From: Microbacterium hydrocarbonoxydans
GTDB taxonomy: Bacteria > Actinomycetota > Actinomycetes > Actinomycetales > Microbacteriaceae
DNA: 64,000 nucleotides
Direction: 5' to 3'
Assembly: GCF_023715885.1 (NCBI RefSeq)
Contig: NZ_JAMBOY010000001.1
Coordinates: 806,001 to 870,000 of the forward strand
Shown here piece after piece: positions 26,233 through 34,649 of the stretch. Position 1 is the first letter of the stretch, and each line of letters opens with the position of its first letter. The notes under the pieces were generated by a model. It was not told the origin of the DNA and did not search any database. It saw only the letters and a list, made by a program, of their open reading frames with translations. The position numbers and the translations under genes were made by a program.

Positions 26233-27013
26233 GCAGTCCGTCTCGCGCCGCCACGCCCTCGCCACTCGCTGGCTGGGCGTGGGCCTCGCCACCGTCGTCT
26301 CGATCGTCACCCTCGGGTTGGGTGTGACCGGGCGCCTCACGCTCTACATCAGCCCCGAGTCGGTGTGGTTCGCCTGCGCCGCCGCCGTCGTCACGCTCGC
26401 CGCCGCGATCTGGTCGTGCACCCTGCCCCTCGGCGCCGAGAGCGACCATGGACATGACCACGGTCACGGGCACGATCATGCGGATGCCGAGGGCGAGCCG
26501 CCCTCCGCTCGGAGGGCTCTCGCGACGGCGGGCACAGTGACCGGGGGAGTGATCGCGTCGGGCGTCGTGATCGCCGCGCTCGTGCTGCCGCCTGCGTCGC
26601 TCTCGGTCGAGCTCGCGATGTCGCGCGCGGGAGAGCAGACCGCGCTCTTCGCCGGTGCCGACGACGTGACGCTCGGAGTCGCCGACACCTCGACGTTCGG
26701 CGTGGGCGACTGGGCGAGCGTGTTCGCCTCCGCGACGAACACCGCCGCGTACGACGGCAAGGCGGTGTCGCTCACGGGATTCGTCACCCCGGCGGATGCC
26801 GACGGAGTGAACCTCACGCGACTCGTGATCACGCACTGCGTGATCGACGCGCAGACGGCGACGCTGCCCGTCACGATCGACGCCGGCGAGTTCGAGACCG
26901 GACAGTGGGTGCAGGTCGAGGGCACCGTGAAGGCGGATGCCGACGGCCGCCTGCACGTCGATCCGACCTCGGTGCAGCCCATCGACGAGCCCGGGGACCC
27001 GTATGAGTACTGA
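26225..27013 (+). CDS. TIGR03943/DUF1980 family protein (YcgQ-like)
   Basis: 262 residues starting at TTG 26225. Two or three N-terminal membrane segments are split by a His/Asp-rich loop (about 75-88) that could bind metal. The C-terminal soluble domain has the family's G-F-V and C-V-I-D segments. It is the usual partner of the DUF318 permease. Its 3' end overlaps the next gene by 11 nt. Function is inferred from the operon with zur. Confidence 0.8.
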   Translation: MSEQSVSRRHALATRWLGVGLATVVSIVTLGLGVTGRLTLYISPESVWFACAAAVVTLAAAIWSCTLPLGAESDHGHDHGHGHDHADAEGEPPSARRALATAGTVTGGVIASGVVIAALVLPPASLSVELAMSRAGEQTALFAGADDVTLGVADTSTFGVGDWASVFASATNTAAYDGKAVSLTGFVTPADADGVNLTRLVITHCVIDAQTATLPVTIDAGEFETGQWVQVEGTVKADADGRLHVDPTSVQPIDEPGDPYEY

Positions 27014-28730
27014 CGAGCCCGCGGTCCCGCGCACCCGGGCTGAGATGCGTGCTGCGCGCGAGGCGGCCGCGCGTTCCGCCGAGGCAGCTGCGGCCGCGCC
27101 CTGGTCGTTGAGCGAGGGCGGCGGAGAGGCGGCCGAGCCCCGGTCGTTGAGCGAGGACGGCGGAGCCGACCGAGACGAAACGCGTCAGGTGCCGCAGAAC
27201 TTTGAGCCGGAGGCCCCGTCGACCGGTGTTCCGGTGGACGAGGAGCGTTTCGTCTCGCCTGCGGCTCGCTCAACGACCGGAGAGGGGCCTGCGGCTCACT
27301 CAACGACCGGAGAGGGGCCTGCGGCTCGCTCGACGACCGACCGGAAGGCGCCGACCCCGCCCCGTGACCGCCGCTTCCTCGTCGCGCTCGGCGCCGTGCT
27401 CGGCATCCTCGTCCTGGTGGGCGCGGGCCTCGGCGTCGTGAGCCTGACGCAGGGCCCGCGGATCACCGAGGTGCAGGTGAACCCCGAGCAGGCGATCGAG
27501 ACGTCGGGCAGTCGGGTGATCCTCACGACGAATCAGTCGCTCGCGGCGATCGACGACTCGCAGGTCACCGTCGAGCCCGCCGTGCCGTTCACGCTCGACG
27601 CGGCGGGGCGCGGTGTCGGCATCCGCTTCACCGTCCCCCTGGACGACGACACCGAGTACACGGTGCGCGTCGCGGATGCGACCGGCGCGGGCGGCGGCCC
27701 CTCGGCAACGCTGTCGACGAGCTTCACGACACCCGCGTCGAAGATCTTCCTGCTGAACCGCGACGCGGACGGCGACGACAAGATCTTCCGCACCGACCTG
27801 ACCGGAGAGAAGGCCGAGCCGGTCTTCGCGGCCGACAAGATCAACGACTTCCGTGCCACGTCGACCCAGCTGGTGGTCTCGGTCGAGGAGGACGAGGGGT
27901 CCAAGCTCCTCGTGATGAAGCGCGACGGCTCGGATCAGCGCGAGCTGAAGCTCCCCGGCGACGGCTATGTCGGGGCGATCCAGGTCTCCGACCGCGGCGG
28001 CTACGTCGGCTACAGCTACTCCGACCGCGAGCTCAGCGACACCGAGGGTCGCGCGAGCGTGCTCGTCACGCAGTCGCTCAGCGGCGACGACGATCCAGTG
28101 GTGACCGAGGTCGGCGGCGAGGAGGCGAACATCTTCGTCTGGCAGTTCGTGCCCGACAGCTCGGCGGTGCTCTTCATCGACTTCGACGGCGCCCTGTCGC
28201 TGATCGACCGATCGTCGGATGCCGGTGTGCAGTCGCTCGGGCTGGCGACGACCATCCAGGGGATCAGTCGCGGCACATACACCGCCATCGTGGAGCGGCT
28301 CGACGGCACGGTCGTCGAGCTCAACCTCACGGACGGCTCGGAGCAGCCCCTCGCCGCCTCGAACCCGGACTACGGCACGGCGACGACGATCACTCCGTAT
28401 CCGGGCGGTACGCTGCGGCACGTCGTGGCGCGCGACGCGAACGGCATCCCCTCGGGGCAGGCCATCATCACCGTCGACGACGAGGGCACCGCGACGCCAC
28501 TGGTCGAGGTCGGCCCGACCGACTCCATCCTGCAGGCGTGCGCGTCGCCGAGCGGCCAGTACGCCGCGGTGGTCATCGCCCCGGACCTCACCGACAACCC
28601 CTACGATCAGATGCTCCTCCCTCTGCCGGAGAACATGGAGACGCACCTGATCGACCTGCGCACGGGCGACGAGCTCGTCGCGCTGACCGGCTTCGACGCG
28701 TCGTGGTGCCAGACCGCGCCGCAGTTCTGA
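27003..28730 (+). CDS. Membrane-anchored Ig-like/beta-propeller protein with a repetitive linker
   Basis: 575 residues from ATG 27003. Residues 1-118 are a low-complexity, probably disordered cytoplasmic segment with R-S-L-S-E and R-S-T-T-G-E-G-P-A-A repeats. One membrane helix (about 122-143) follows, then an Ig-like domain (about 150-240), then a WD40/TolB-like propeller. No catalytic site is seen. The repetitive part is encoded by a REP-like DNA element (see findings). It is probably co-transcribed with the DUF1980 gene. Confidence 0.7.
   Translation: MSTDEPAVPRTRAEMRAAREAAARSAEAAAAAPWSLSEGGGEAAEPRSLSEDGGADRDETRQVPQNFEPEAPSTGVPVDEERFVSPAARSTTGEGPAAHSTTGEGPAARSTTDRKAPTPPRDRRFLVALGAVLGILVLVGAGLGVVSLTQGPRITEVQVNPEQAIETSGSRVILTTNQSLAAIDDSQVTVEPAVPFTLDAAGRGVGIRFTVPLDDDTEYTVRVADATGAGGGPSATLSTSFTTPASKIFLLNRDADGDDKIFRTDLTGEKAEPVFAADKINDFRATSTQLVVSVEEDEGSKLLVMKRDGSDQRELKLPGDGYVGAIQVSDRGGYVGYSYSDRELSDTEGRASVLVTQSLSGDDDPVVTEVGGEEANIFVWQFVPDSSAVLFIDFDGALSLIDRSSDAGVQSLGLATTIQGISRGTYTAIVERLDGTVVELNLTDGSEQPLAASNPDYGTATTITPYPGGTLRHVVARDANGIPSGQAIITVDDEGTATPLVEVGPTDSILQACASPSGQYAAVVIAPDLTDNPYDQMLLPLPENMETHLIDLRTGDELVALTGFDASWCQTAPQF
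27103..27339 (+). repeat. REP-like palindromic repeat and 30-bp tandem repeat inside a coding region
   Basis: GGTCGTTGAGCGAG occurs at 27103-27116 and 27142-27155, GAGACGAAACG at 27172-27182, and the inverted versions at 27246-27259 and 27265-27279. A 30-bp unit then repeats about 2.6 times (27261-27339). The same kind of element is intergenic at 37235-37266. Confidence 0.75.
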
Positions 28731-28732
28731 CC

Positions 28733-29425
28733 GTGCTGCCCGCCCTGCACCGTGCCACGCGCACCGAGCTCTCCGGTCTTCCCGTCGAGGTCGCCCCGCT
28801 GCTGCTCGGCGGCGAGTTGCGCACCCTGGTCGCAGGGTCTGCCGTGCACCTGCGGATCACCGAGGCCGAGGCCTACCACGGCCAGGGCACGGGGCCGCTC
28901 GCCGACCCCGGTTCGCACGCCCGCATGGGCCGCACCGCGCGCAATGCCACGATGTGGGGCGAGCCGGGGCACCTGTACGTGTATCTCAGCCACGGCATCC
29001 ACTCCTGCGTGAACGTCGTCTCGGGAGCCGAGGGCCAGGCGGGCGGAATCCTGCTGCGCGCCGGCGAGGTGGTGCACGGTGTGGATGCCGCGGCCATCCG
29101 CCGCGGAGGCGAGCCGCCCCTGACGGCGCGACTCCTCCGCGATCTCGCGCGGGGGCCCGGTCGGTTCGGGCAGGCGGCGGGCCTGCGGCATCCGATCCAC
29201 GACGGCATCGACGCGATCACCGGAGCCGAGCAGGAGGGCGCGCGGGCGGAGCTCTGGCTCCGTGACGAACCGATCGCCGACATCGCGACGGGCCCGCGGG
29301 TAGGCGTGGCGGGAGTCGCGGGGACGGACGCCTTCCCCTGGCGCTTCTGGATCGCCGACGACCCGACCGTCTCGCCGTTCCGCTGGGGGAGGGGCGCGCA
29401 GGCCGCGTCGATCGCCGACGCGTGA
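28733..29425 (+). CDS. 3-methyladenine DNA glycosylase (MPG/AAG family)
   Basis: 230 residues from GTG 28733, 2 nt after the previous stop. The AAG fold is recognised by an I-T-E-x-E-A-Y segment (catalytic Glu near residue 42), R-N-x-T-M-W near 66 and Y-V-Y-L-S-H-G near 80. It flips out and removes alkylated purines in base excision repair. It appears to ride in the zur-permease operon without an obvious link to zinc. Confidence 0.9.
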   Translation: MLPALHRATRTELSGLPVEVAPLLLGGELRTLVAGSAVHLRITEAEAYHGQGTGPLADPGSHARMGRTARNATMWGEPGHLYVYLSHGIHSCVNVVSGAEGQAGGILLRAGEVVHGVDAAAIRRGGEPPLTARLLRDLARGPGRFGQAAGLRHPIHDGIDAITGAEQEGARAELWLRDEPIADIATGPRVGVAGVAGTDAFPWRFWIADDPTVSPFRWGRGAQAASIADA

Positions 29426-29431
29426 CCGTGC

Positions 29432-29570
29432 TAGACTGACTCTTTGTCTGCGCACACTCCTGTGCGTAGTTCGTGTGCTCCCCCTCTTCTCAGCCGAGCG
29501 ATCGGTGGTCGAGAGGGTGCGCGCAGACAAGGGATCTTGGGTGGGGCCGTCCGGCCTCACGGTAATGAAG
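29432..29570 (+). ncRNA. Candidate structured 5' leader of the rpmB-rpmG-rpsN operon
   Basis: TAGACT (29432-29437) is a likely -10 box. The roughly 140-nt leader can fold. TTGTCTGCGC (29444-29453) pairs with GCGCAGACAA (29521-29530). CGCACA/TGTGCG (29451-29456, 29461-29466) competes with that stem. CCCTCT/AGAGGG (29482-29487, 29512-29517) forms an inner arm. GGCC-GTCC-GGCC sits near the RBS. The competing stems suggest a ribosomal-protein autoregulatory leader. This is by-eye folding only. Confidence 0.4.
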
Positions 29571-29580
29571 GAGTCACATC

Positions 29581-29817
29581 ATGGCAGCAGTGTGCCAGGT
29601 GACCGGTGCTGTTCCCGGCTTCGGTCACAACGTCTCGCACTCGCACCGCCGGACGAAGCGCCGCTTCGACCCGAACGTGCAGAAGAAGACTTATTTCGTC
29701 CCGTCGCTCGGTCGTAAGATCACGCTCAACGTGTCCGCCAAGGGCATCAAGGTGATCGACGCCCGCGGCATCGAGAACGTGGTCAAGGACCTCCAGGCGA
29801 AGGGTGTGAAGCTCTAA
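29581..29817 (+). CDS. rpmB: 50S ribosomal protein L28 (zinc-free form)
   Basis: 78 residues with the L28 signature [11 protein letters not shown] near 20-30. The paired Cys motifs of zinc-binding L28 are absent (only Cys5), so this is the C-minus form. GAAGGAG RBS. The stop shares one base with the rpmG start. Confidence 0.95.
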   Translation: MAAVCQVTGAVPGFGHNVSHSHRRTKRRFDPNVQKKTYFVPSLGRKITLNVSAKGIKVIDARGIENVVKDLQAKGVKL

Positions 29818-29987
29818 TGGCCAAGAAGGCACAGGACGTCCGTCCGATCATCAAGCTGCGTTCGACGGCAGGTACGGGTTACACGTACGTGACGAAGAAG
29901 AACCGCCGCAACACCCCCGACCGTCTCGTGCTCAAGAAGTACGACCCGGTCATCCGTCAGCACGTCGAATTCCGAGAGGAGCGTTGA
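29817..29987 (+). CDS. rpmG: 50S ribosomal protein L33 (zinc-free form)
   Basis: 56 residues starting with M-A-K-K; the family's [12 protein letters not shown] core is clear. The zinc-ribbon cysteines are missing, so it is the C-minus type. The ATG overlaps the rpmB stop (TAATG). Confidence 0.95.
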   Translation: MAKKAQDVRPIIKLRSTAGTGYTYVTKKNRRNTPDRLVLKKYDPVIRQHVEFREER

Positions 29988-29990
29988 TCC

Positions 29991-30296
29991 ATGGCTAAGA
30001 AGAGCAAGATCGCTCGCAACGAGCAGCGCAAGGCAGTCGTGGACCGCTACGCGGAGCGTCGTCTCGAGCTGAAGAAGACCCTCGTCGACCCGAACGCGTC
30101 GGACGAGGCCCGCGAGGCCGCTCGCGTCGGCCTGCAGAAGCTGCCGCGCAACGCGTCGCCGGTCCGCCTGCGCTCGCGCGACGTCATCGACGGCCGCCCC
30201 CGTGGTGTCCTCACGAAGTTCGGCATCTCGCGTGTCCGCTTCCGTGACATGGCGCACCGCGGCGAGCTGCCCGGCGTGACCAAGTCGAGCTGGTAA
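29991..30296 (+). CDS. rpsN: 30S ribosomal protein S14 (long, zinc-free form)
   Basis: 101 residues: the long S14 type with [11 protein letters not shown] and the C-terminal G-V-T-K-S-S-W, lacking the C-x-x-C zinc motif of short S14. Last gene of the operon, with a perfect terminator 17 nt after it. Confidence 0.95.
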   Translation: MAKKSKIARNEQRKAVVDRYAERRLELKKTLVDPNASDEAREAARVGLQKLPRNASPVRLRSRDVIDGRPRGVLTKFGISRVRFRDMAHRGELPGVTKSSW

Positions 30297-30312
30297 GCCA
30301 CAGCATCCAGTC

Positions 30313-30348
30313 AGAAGGGGCGAGGATCTGCGGATCCTCGCCCCTTCT
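30313..30348 (+). terminator. Terminator of the ribosomal operon
   Basis: A perfect 16-bp stem (30313-30328 with 30333-30348) and a 4-nt TGCG loop. Confidence 0.85.
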
Positions 30349-30411
30349 GCATGCCACGGTCTCTGCCTCGCCCTCACGTCCGCTCGCCCCGGCGCACGCA
30401 CACGCAAAGCA

Positions 30412-30472
30412 GGAGATCACACGAAGCGAAGGACCGGATGCCGCATCCGATCCTTCGATACGCGTGATCTCC
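30412..30472. repeat. Intergenic palindrome, family shared with 55.7 kb
   Basis: GGAGATCAC (30412-30420) pairs with GTGATCTCC (30464-30472), with further pairing inside around a GGATGCCGC core. The left arm closely matches the element at 55730-55796. It lies between rpsN and the converging hydrolase. Confidence 0.65.
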
Positions 30473-30497
30473 CCCGACACTGCAGCGCCCGCTCCCC

Positions 30498-31322
30498 TCA
30501 GACCGATGCCGAGGCGTGCTCCGTCGCCCAGGCGAGGGCGTCGTCGGCGATCTCCTCCCAGCCGTCCTGGCTGACGAGGCGGTGGGTACGTCCGGGGTAC
30601 TCGCGGTACTCGACGACCGAGGGGCTTCCGGTCGAGCGGTACTTCTTGACGATCGCCCTGCCGATCGCCGGCGGCACGACGTGGTCGATCTCTCCGGTGA
30701 TGACGAGCAGGGGTGCGCGGTCGGCCCGTGAGTAGTCGACGCGCGTGACGCCGCCCTTCTCGTTGACCACCGAGCCGACGCCTTCGAAGAACACCCGGTT
30801 GTAGGAGTTGACGGCGTACTCCTCCCAGAGTGCATCCGACTCCTCACGGCTCAGGTCGTTGCCGAAGGTGAAGTGGAAATGGCGCTTCGACAGGGGCTTC
30901 GCGCCGTTGATGCCGAACGGGTTGGACAGGATCGGTGTGCCGGTCCACAGCGTCGAGAGCGGAAGAGCGGTCACGCCGGCGGTCTGCCCGGGGGCGACGC
31001 CGACGTAGGCGACCCCGAGTCCGCGGTCGGCGAGCATCTGGGTGATGACGCCGCCGAACGAGTGCCCCATGATGATCGGCTTCACCGGAAGGGCACGGAT
31101 GATGCGCTCGTAGTGATCGGCGATCTGCGCGAGGCCGATGCCCTTCAGTGCCGAAGGATCACGGCGGATGCCGGCGACGTCGCGGTCGTCGATACCCGGC
31201 CAGCCGGGAACGATGACCTCGTGGCCGAGCACGCGGTAGCGCTCCGCCCAGGTGTTCCAGCTCTTCGGCGTCATCCACAGGCCGTGGATCAGGACGATAG
31301 GGGTCTTCTCGGTCATGGCCAT
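30498..31322 (-). CDS. Alpha/beta hydrolase
   Basis: 274 residues from ATG 31322 (GAGGAGAAG RBS); the frame is open further upstream. The oxyanion motif I-H-G-L-W near residue 12 and the nucleophile elbow G-H-S-F-G-G near 86 are visible, and the catalytic Asp and His are probably in G-E-I-D-H and R-T-H-R near the end. It resembles haloperoxidase/esterase-type hydrolases. It is divergent from a TetR regulator with a palindrome between them, so it is probably induced by a small molecule that the regulator senses. Confidence 0.85.
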   Translation of the reverse strand: MAMTEKTPIVLIHGLWMTPKSWNTWAERYRVLGHEVIVPGWPGIDDRDVAGIRRDPSALKGIGLAQIADHYERIIRALPVKPIIMGHSFGGVITQMLADRGLGVAYVGVAPGQTAGVTALPLSTLWTGTPILSNPFGINGAKPLSKRHFHFTFGNDLSREESDALWEEYAVNSYNRVFFEGVGSVVNEKGGVTRVDYSRADRAPLLVITGEIDHVVPPAIGRAIVKKYRSTGSPSVVEYREYPGRTHRLVSQDGWEEIADDALAWATEHASASV

Positions 31323-31375
31323 CTCTTCTTCTCCTCTGTTCCGAACCCGCCGGTGCGGGATGCGATATCGTGATA

Positions 31376-31397
31376 GTAGACCGAACGTTCTATCTAC
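31376..31397. promoter_or_regulatory. TetR-type operator
   Basis: An imperfect 22-bp palindrome: GTAGA and GAAC on the left, GTTC and TCTAC on the right, with a 2-nt mismatch in each arm. It sits between the divergent hydrolase and TetR genes and contains the T-A-G-A-C-C-G half common for this regulator class. Confidence 0.65.
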
Positions 31398-31471
31398 CGC
31401 AACCATTCCTGCAAAATCGACGTCGTGCGCGAGCGAACCACACGACCGATGCCACGATGAGAGGGATCACC

Positions 31472-32056
31472 ATGGACACCACGATTCCCCGGCGGCCCAG
31501 CGCCGCGCGCACGCGCCTGATCGACACGGCGACCCGTCTCTTCTACGAGGAGGGCATTCACGCGGTCGGCGTCGACCGGATCATCGATGAGGCGGAGGTG
31601 ACGCGAGCCACCCTCTACAAGCAGTTCGGCGGCAAGGAGAACCTCGTGCTCGCCTACCTCCGCAACGAGGACGAGATGCTTCGGGCGATGTTCGACCAGG
31701 CGGGGGCGGATGTCTCGGACCCGGACGCTCTCGTCGACGCGGTCATCGACGGCATCGCCGCGGACATCCGGCAGCGACACACGCGAGGGTGCCCCTTCAT
31801 CAACGCGGCGGCGGAGTATCCCGACGCCGCAGGACCGGTGCGCACCCTTATCGACGAACATCGCGAATGGTTCCGCTCGACTCTCGAGGAGGTCGCCGCG
31901 GGGGCCGGTCTCCACCATCCGTCCGAGGTCGCGGCCTCCCTCGTCCTGCTCCGCGACGCGGCGCTCGTCGGCGGCTACCTCGACGGCGAGGAACGCGTCG
32001 CCCCGGCCTTCGAGCGCACCGCGCGGGCCGTCATCGGAGGCCACCGCGCGGCGTGA
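31472..32056 (+). CDS. TetR/AcrR family transcriptional regulator
   Basis: 194 residues from ATG 31472 (GAGAGGG RBS 6 nt upstream; in-frame ATG 31457 is less well placed). The N-terminal helix-turn-helix is clear: F-Y-E-E-G-I-H-A-V-G-V-D-R-I, then A-T-L-Y-K-Q-F-G-G-K-E. The C-terminal domain has the G-C-P-F-I-N-A-A-A-E segment seen in one TetR subgroup. It likely represses itself and the divergent hydrolase. Confidence 0.9.
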   Translation: MDTTIPRRPSAARTRLIDTATRLFYEEGIHAVGVDRIIDEAEVTRATLYKQFGGKENLVLAYLRNEDEMLRAMFDQAGADVSDPDALVDAVIDGIAADIRQRHTRGCPFINAAAEYPDAAGPVRTLIDEHREWFRSTLEEVAAGAGLHHPSEVAASLVLLRDAALVGGYLDGEERVAPAFERTARAVIGGHRAA

Positions 32057-32196
32057 CGCGCCCCGTCACCGGTGGTCCTCACACGTCACATTCGCCACAT
32101 CTGCACCACGACACGCCAAGGAAAAGCCCAAAACCCGCGAAATGACGCGGAAATGTGGGTCGTCGTTGGTACATTCAAGGCGGTCACACGACCAAC

Positions 32197-32243
32197 GGCG
32201 GGCAGCCGCCCGCCGAACCACAAACGATGCGACGGATCCGTCG
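32197..32243 (+). promoter_or_regulatory. Hairpins in the leader of the HU gene
   Basis: GGCGGGC/GCCCGCC (32197-32203, 32208-32214) forms a tight hairpin. A perfect 14-bp palindrome, CGACGGATCCGTCG (32230-32243), lies directly before the GGAGG RBS. They may control translation or stability of the HU mRNA. Confidence 0.4.
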
Positions 32244-32255
32244 CTGGAGGATGAC

Positions 32256-32543
32256 ATGGCTGACAAGTCCATCACCAAGACCGAGCTCGTCGCGAGCATC
32301 GCTTCCGCCACCGGCCAGAGCCAGGCCACCGTCTCGGGCGTTCTCGACGCGCTGTTCTCCTCGGTTTCCGACGCCGTTGCCAAGGGCAGCAAGGTCTCGA
32401 TCCCGGGCTGGATCTCGTTCGAGCAGGTCGCGACCGCCGCTCGCACGGGCCGCAACCCGCAGACCGGCGCCGAGATCAAGATCCCGGCCGGCAAGCGCGT
32501 CAAGGTGACCGCCGGTTCCAAGCTCAAGGCTGCCGTCAAGTAA
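32256..32543 (+). CDS. HU family DNA-binding protein
   Basis: 95 residues with the HU/IHF fold: T-K-T-E-L-V-A near the start and the DNA-contacting beta-arm R-x-G-R-N-P-Q-T-G near 66-74. It lacks the long Lys/Ala-rich tail of mycobacterial HupB. Nucleoid-associated protein that bends and compacts DNA. ATG 32256 has a CTGGAGG RBS; the frame runs far upstream but that part is not coding. Confidence 0.92.
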   Translation: MADKSITKTELVASIASATGQSQATVSGVLDALFSSVSDAVAKGSKVSIPGWISFEQVATAARTGRNPQTGAEIKIPAGKRVKVTAGSKLKAAVK

Positions 32544-32555
32544 GACCGCACCACT

Positions 32556-32591
32556 CGAAGGCCGCTCCCGATCCCTCGGGGGCGGCCTTCG
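32556..32591 (+). terminator. Terminator of the HU gene
   Basis: CGAAGGCCGC (32556-32565) pairs with GCGGCCTTCG (32582-32591), continued by an inner CCCGA/TCGGG stem. Confidence 0.8.
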
Positions 32592-32628
32592 GCGCGTCCT
32601 CCCCGGCCACGCGGCTTAGGCTGGAGGG

Positions 32629-34638
32629 GTGAGTTCCCGCGCCGTATCAGCCCCGACGAGCCCTGCCTATCGTGCAGTCGGCGTCGGCATCCTGCTCGCG
32701 GGCGGACTCGTCGCCGTGGTCGTCGCCCTGATCCTCGGCGGAGGTGCGGCCCCGCTGCTCCTCCAGGACCCCGGGCCCTTCGTGCGCTGGGCGATCCCCG
32801 TCGTCAAGCTCGTCATGAACATCGCCGCCGCGGCCATGCTCGGCTCTCTCGTCCTCGCCCTGTTCGCGCTGAAGTCGGAGCAGAAGTCCTTCGAGGTCGC
32901 GCTCAACACCGCATCCGTCGGCGCGGCCGTCTTCACGGTTACCGCGGGCATCAGCGCGTTCCTCACGTTCATGGCCGCGTTCAATCCGCAGCTGAGCGCC
33001 GAGCGCGAGTTCGGCACGCAGCTCGGGCGCTTCCTGCTCGAGACCGCACTCGGCCAGTCGTGGCTCATCACGACGATCATGGGGTCGATCATCACGGTGC
33101 TCGTCTTCGCGTGGCGCAGCTGGCTGCCCACACTGCTCACGGCGATCCTCGCCGCGGCATCCTTCCTCCCGCTCGCGACGCAGGGGCACTCCGGTGAGCT
33201 GTCCGGGCACAACGTGGCCGTGAACTCGATCCTGCTCCACACGATCGGGGCGGCGGTCTGGCTCGGCGGCCTGCTGCTCGTGATCGTGCTGCGCGGCCGC
33301 TCCGACATCGGCACGGCGAAGCTCGTGGCCCGGTACTCGAGCCTCGCGATCGCCGCGTTCGTCGTCGTCGCCGTCTCGGGACTCGCCCGCTCGGTGGTCG
33401 CCCTCGGCGACATCACGCAGCTCATGACGCCGTACGGCGGCATCCTCATCGCCAAGGTCGTGCTGCTCGTCGGCATGGGATTGTTCGGCGCCTGGTACCG
33501 CATCCGCCTCATCCCGCGGCTCGACGGGCCGCAGGCGGCGCGCTGGTTCTGGATGCTGGTGCTCGGCGAGATCGCGCTGATGGGCCTCGCATCCGGCGCC
33601 GCCGCGGCGCTCGCGCGCACGCCCCCTCCCACGGGCGAGGAGGCGGCTTTCGTGCAGACGCCGGCGGAGAACCTCACGCGCTCCCCGCTGCCGCCCGAGT
33701 TCACGATCGACCGCTGGTTCACGGCGTGGGACATCGACATCCTCTGGCTCGTCGCGGCCGGGTTCGGTCTGTTCTTCTACCTCGCCGGGGTCCTCCGCCT
33801 GCAGAGGCGCGGCGACCGCTGGCCCATCCACCGCACGGTGTTCTGGGTGCTCGGTCTGCTCCTGCTCGTGTGGGTGACCGGCGGGCCGATCAACGCCTAC
33901 CAGGAGTACCTCTTCAGCGTGCACATGCTCGGGCACATGATGCTGTCGATGGCTATCCCGCTGCTGCTCGTGTCCGGCGCCCCGATCACTCTCGCGCTCC
34001 GCGCGATCCACAAGCGCGACGACGGCACCCGCGGCGGCCGCGAGTGGATCATGTGGGCCGTGCACTCGCCGTTCGCGAAGGTGGTCACGCACCCCTTCGT
34101 CGCGGCGGCGATCTTCATCGTGTCGCTCTGGGCGTTCTACTTCACCGATCTCGTGCGCTGGTCGATGTACGAGCATCTCGGCCACGAGTGGATGGTCGCG
34201 CACTTCCTCATCTCGGGCTACCTGTTCGTCATGAGCCTCGTCGGAGCGGACCCCGTGCCGTACCGGCTGCCGTACCCGGGCCGTCTCATCACCCTCATCG
34301 CCGTCATGGCCATGCACGCGTTCTTCGGCATGGCGATGATGATGCAGGAGGGGCTCATGGTCGCCGACTGGTTCGGCTCGATGGGTCGCGACTGGGGACC
34401 CAGCCCGATGGAGGACCAGTACATCGGCGGCGGCATCGCGTGGTCGATCGGCGAGATCCCCACCCTGATCCTGGCGATCACGGTGGCGATCCAGTGGAGC
34501 CGTAGCGACACCAAGCTGCAGAAGCGCCGCGACCGGCATGCGGACCGCACCGGCGACGCCGAGCTGGAGGAGTACAACGCCCGGCTCGCCGAGCTCGCCG
34601 ATCGCGATCGCCGCGAGGCCGAGCGCGCGGCGCGCTAG
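32629..34638 (+). CDS. CopD/CtaG fusion membrane protein (copper handling, cytochrome oxidase assembly)
   Basis: 669 residues. The N-terminal half (about 1-340) is a CopD-like copper-resistance domain with about nine membrane helices and G-H-S-G-E-L-S-G-H near 186. The C-terminal half (about 370-640) is a caa3-type oxidase assembly factor domain, CtaG-like, with H-M-L-G-H-M-M-L near 434 and M-H-A-F-F-G-M-A-M-M-M near 562, whose His/Met residues can bind copper. Such fusions are normal in actinobacteria. TAGGCT ends 6 nt before GTG 32629, so it is leaderless. It probably delivers copper to cytochrome c oxidase. Confidence 0.88.
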   Translation: MSSRAVSAPTSPAYRAVGVGILLAGGLVAVVVALILGGGAAPLLLQDPGPFVRWAIPVVKLVMNIAAAAMLGSLVLALFALKSEQKSFEVALNTASVGAAVFTVTAGISAFLTFMAAFNPQLSAEREFGTQLGRFLLETALGQSWLITTIMGSIITVLVFAWRSWLPTLLTAILAAASFLPLATQGHSGELSGHNVAVNSILLHTIGAAVWLGGLLLVIVLRGRSDIGTAKLVARYSSLAIAAFVVVAVSGLARSVVALGDITQLMTPYGGILIAKVVLLVGMGLFGAWYRIRLIPRLDGPQAARWFWMLVLGEIALMGLASGAAAALARTPPPTGEEAAFVQTPAENLTRSPLPPEFTIDRWFTAWDIDILWLVAAGFGLFFYLAGVLRLQRRGDRWPIHRTVFWVLGLLLLVWVTGGPINAYQEYLFSVHMLGHMMLSMAIPLLLVSGAPITLALRAIHKRDDGTRGGREWIMWAVHSPFAKVVTHPFVAAAIFIVSLWAFYFTDLVRWSMYEHLGHEWMVAHFLISGYLFVMSLVGADPVPYRLPYPGRLITLIAVMAMHAFFGMAMMMQEGLMVADWFGSMGRDWGPSPMEDQYIGGGIAWSIGEIPTLILAITVAIQWSRSDTKLQKRRDRHADRTGDAELEEYNARLAELADRDRREAERAAR

Positions 34639-34649
34639 GCCTGCAGGAG

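Noticed and set aside
27261-27339. Short direct repeats resembling a CRISPR array
   Set aside because: They are contiguous 30-bp tandem units without spacers, inside a coding region, and no cas genes are present.
29432-29580. Zur box before the zinc-free ribosomal operon
   Set aside because: No sequence close to the znuA box is visible in this stretch.
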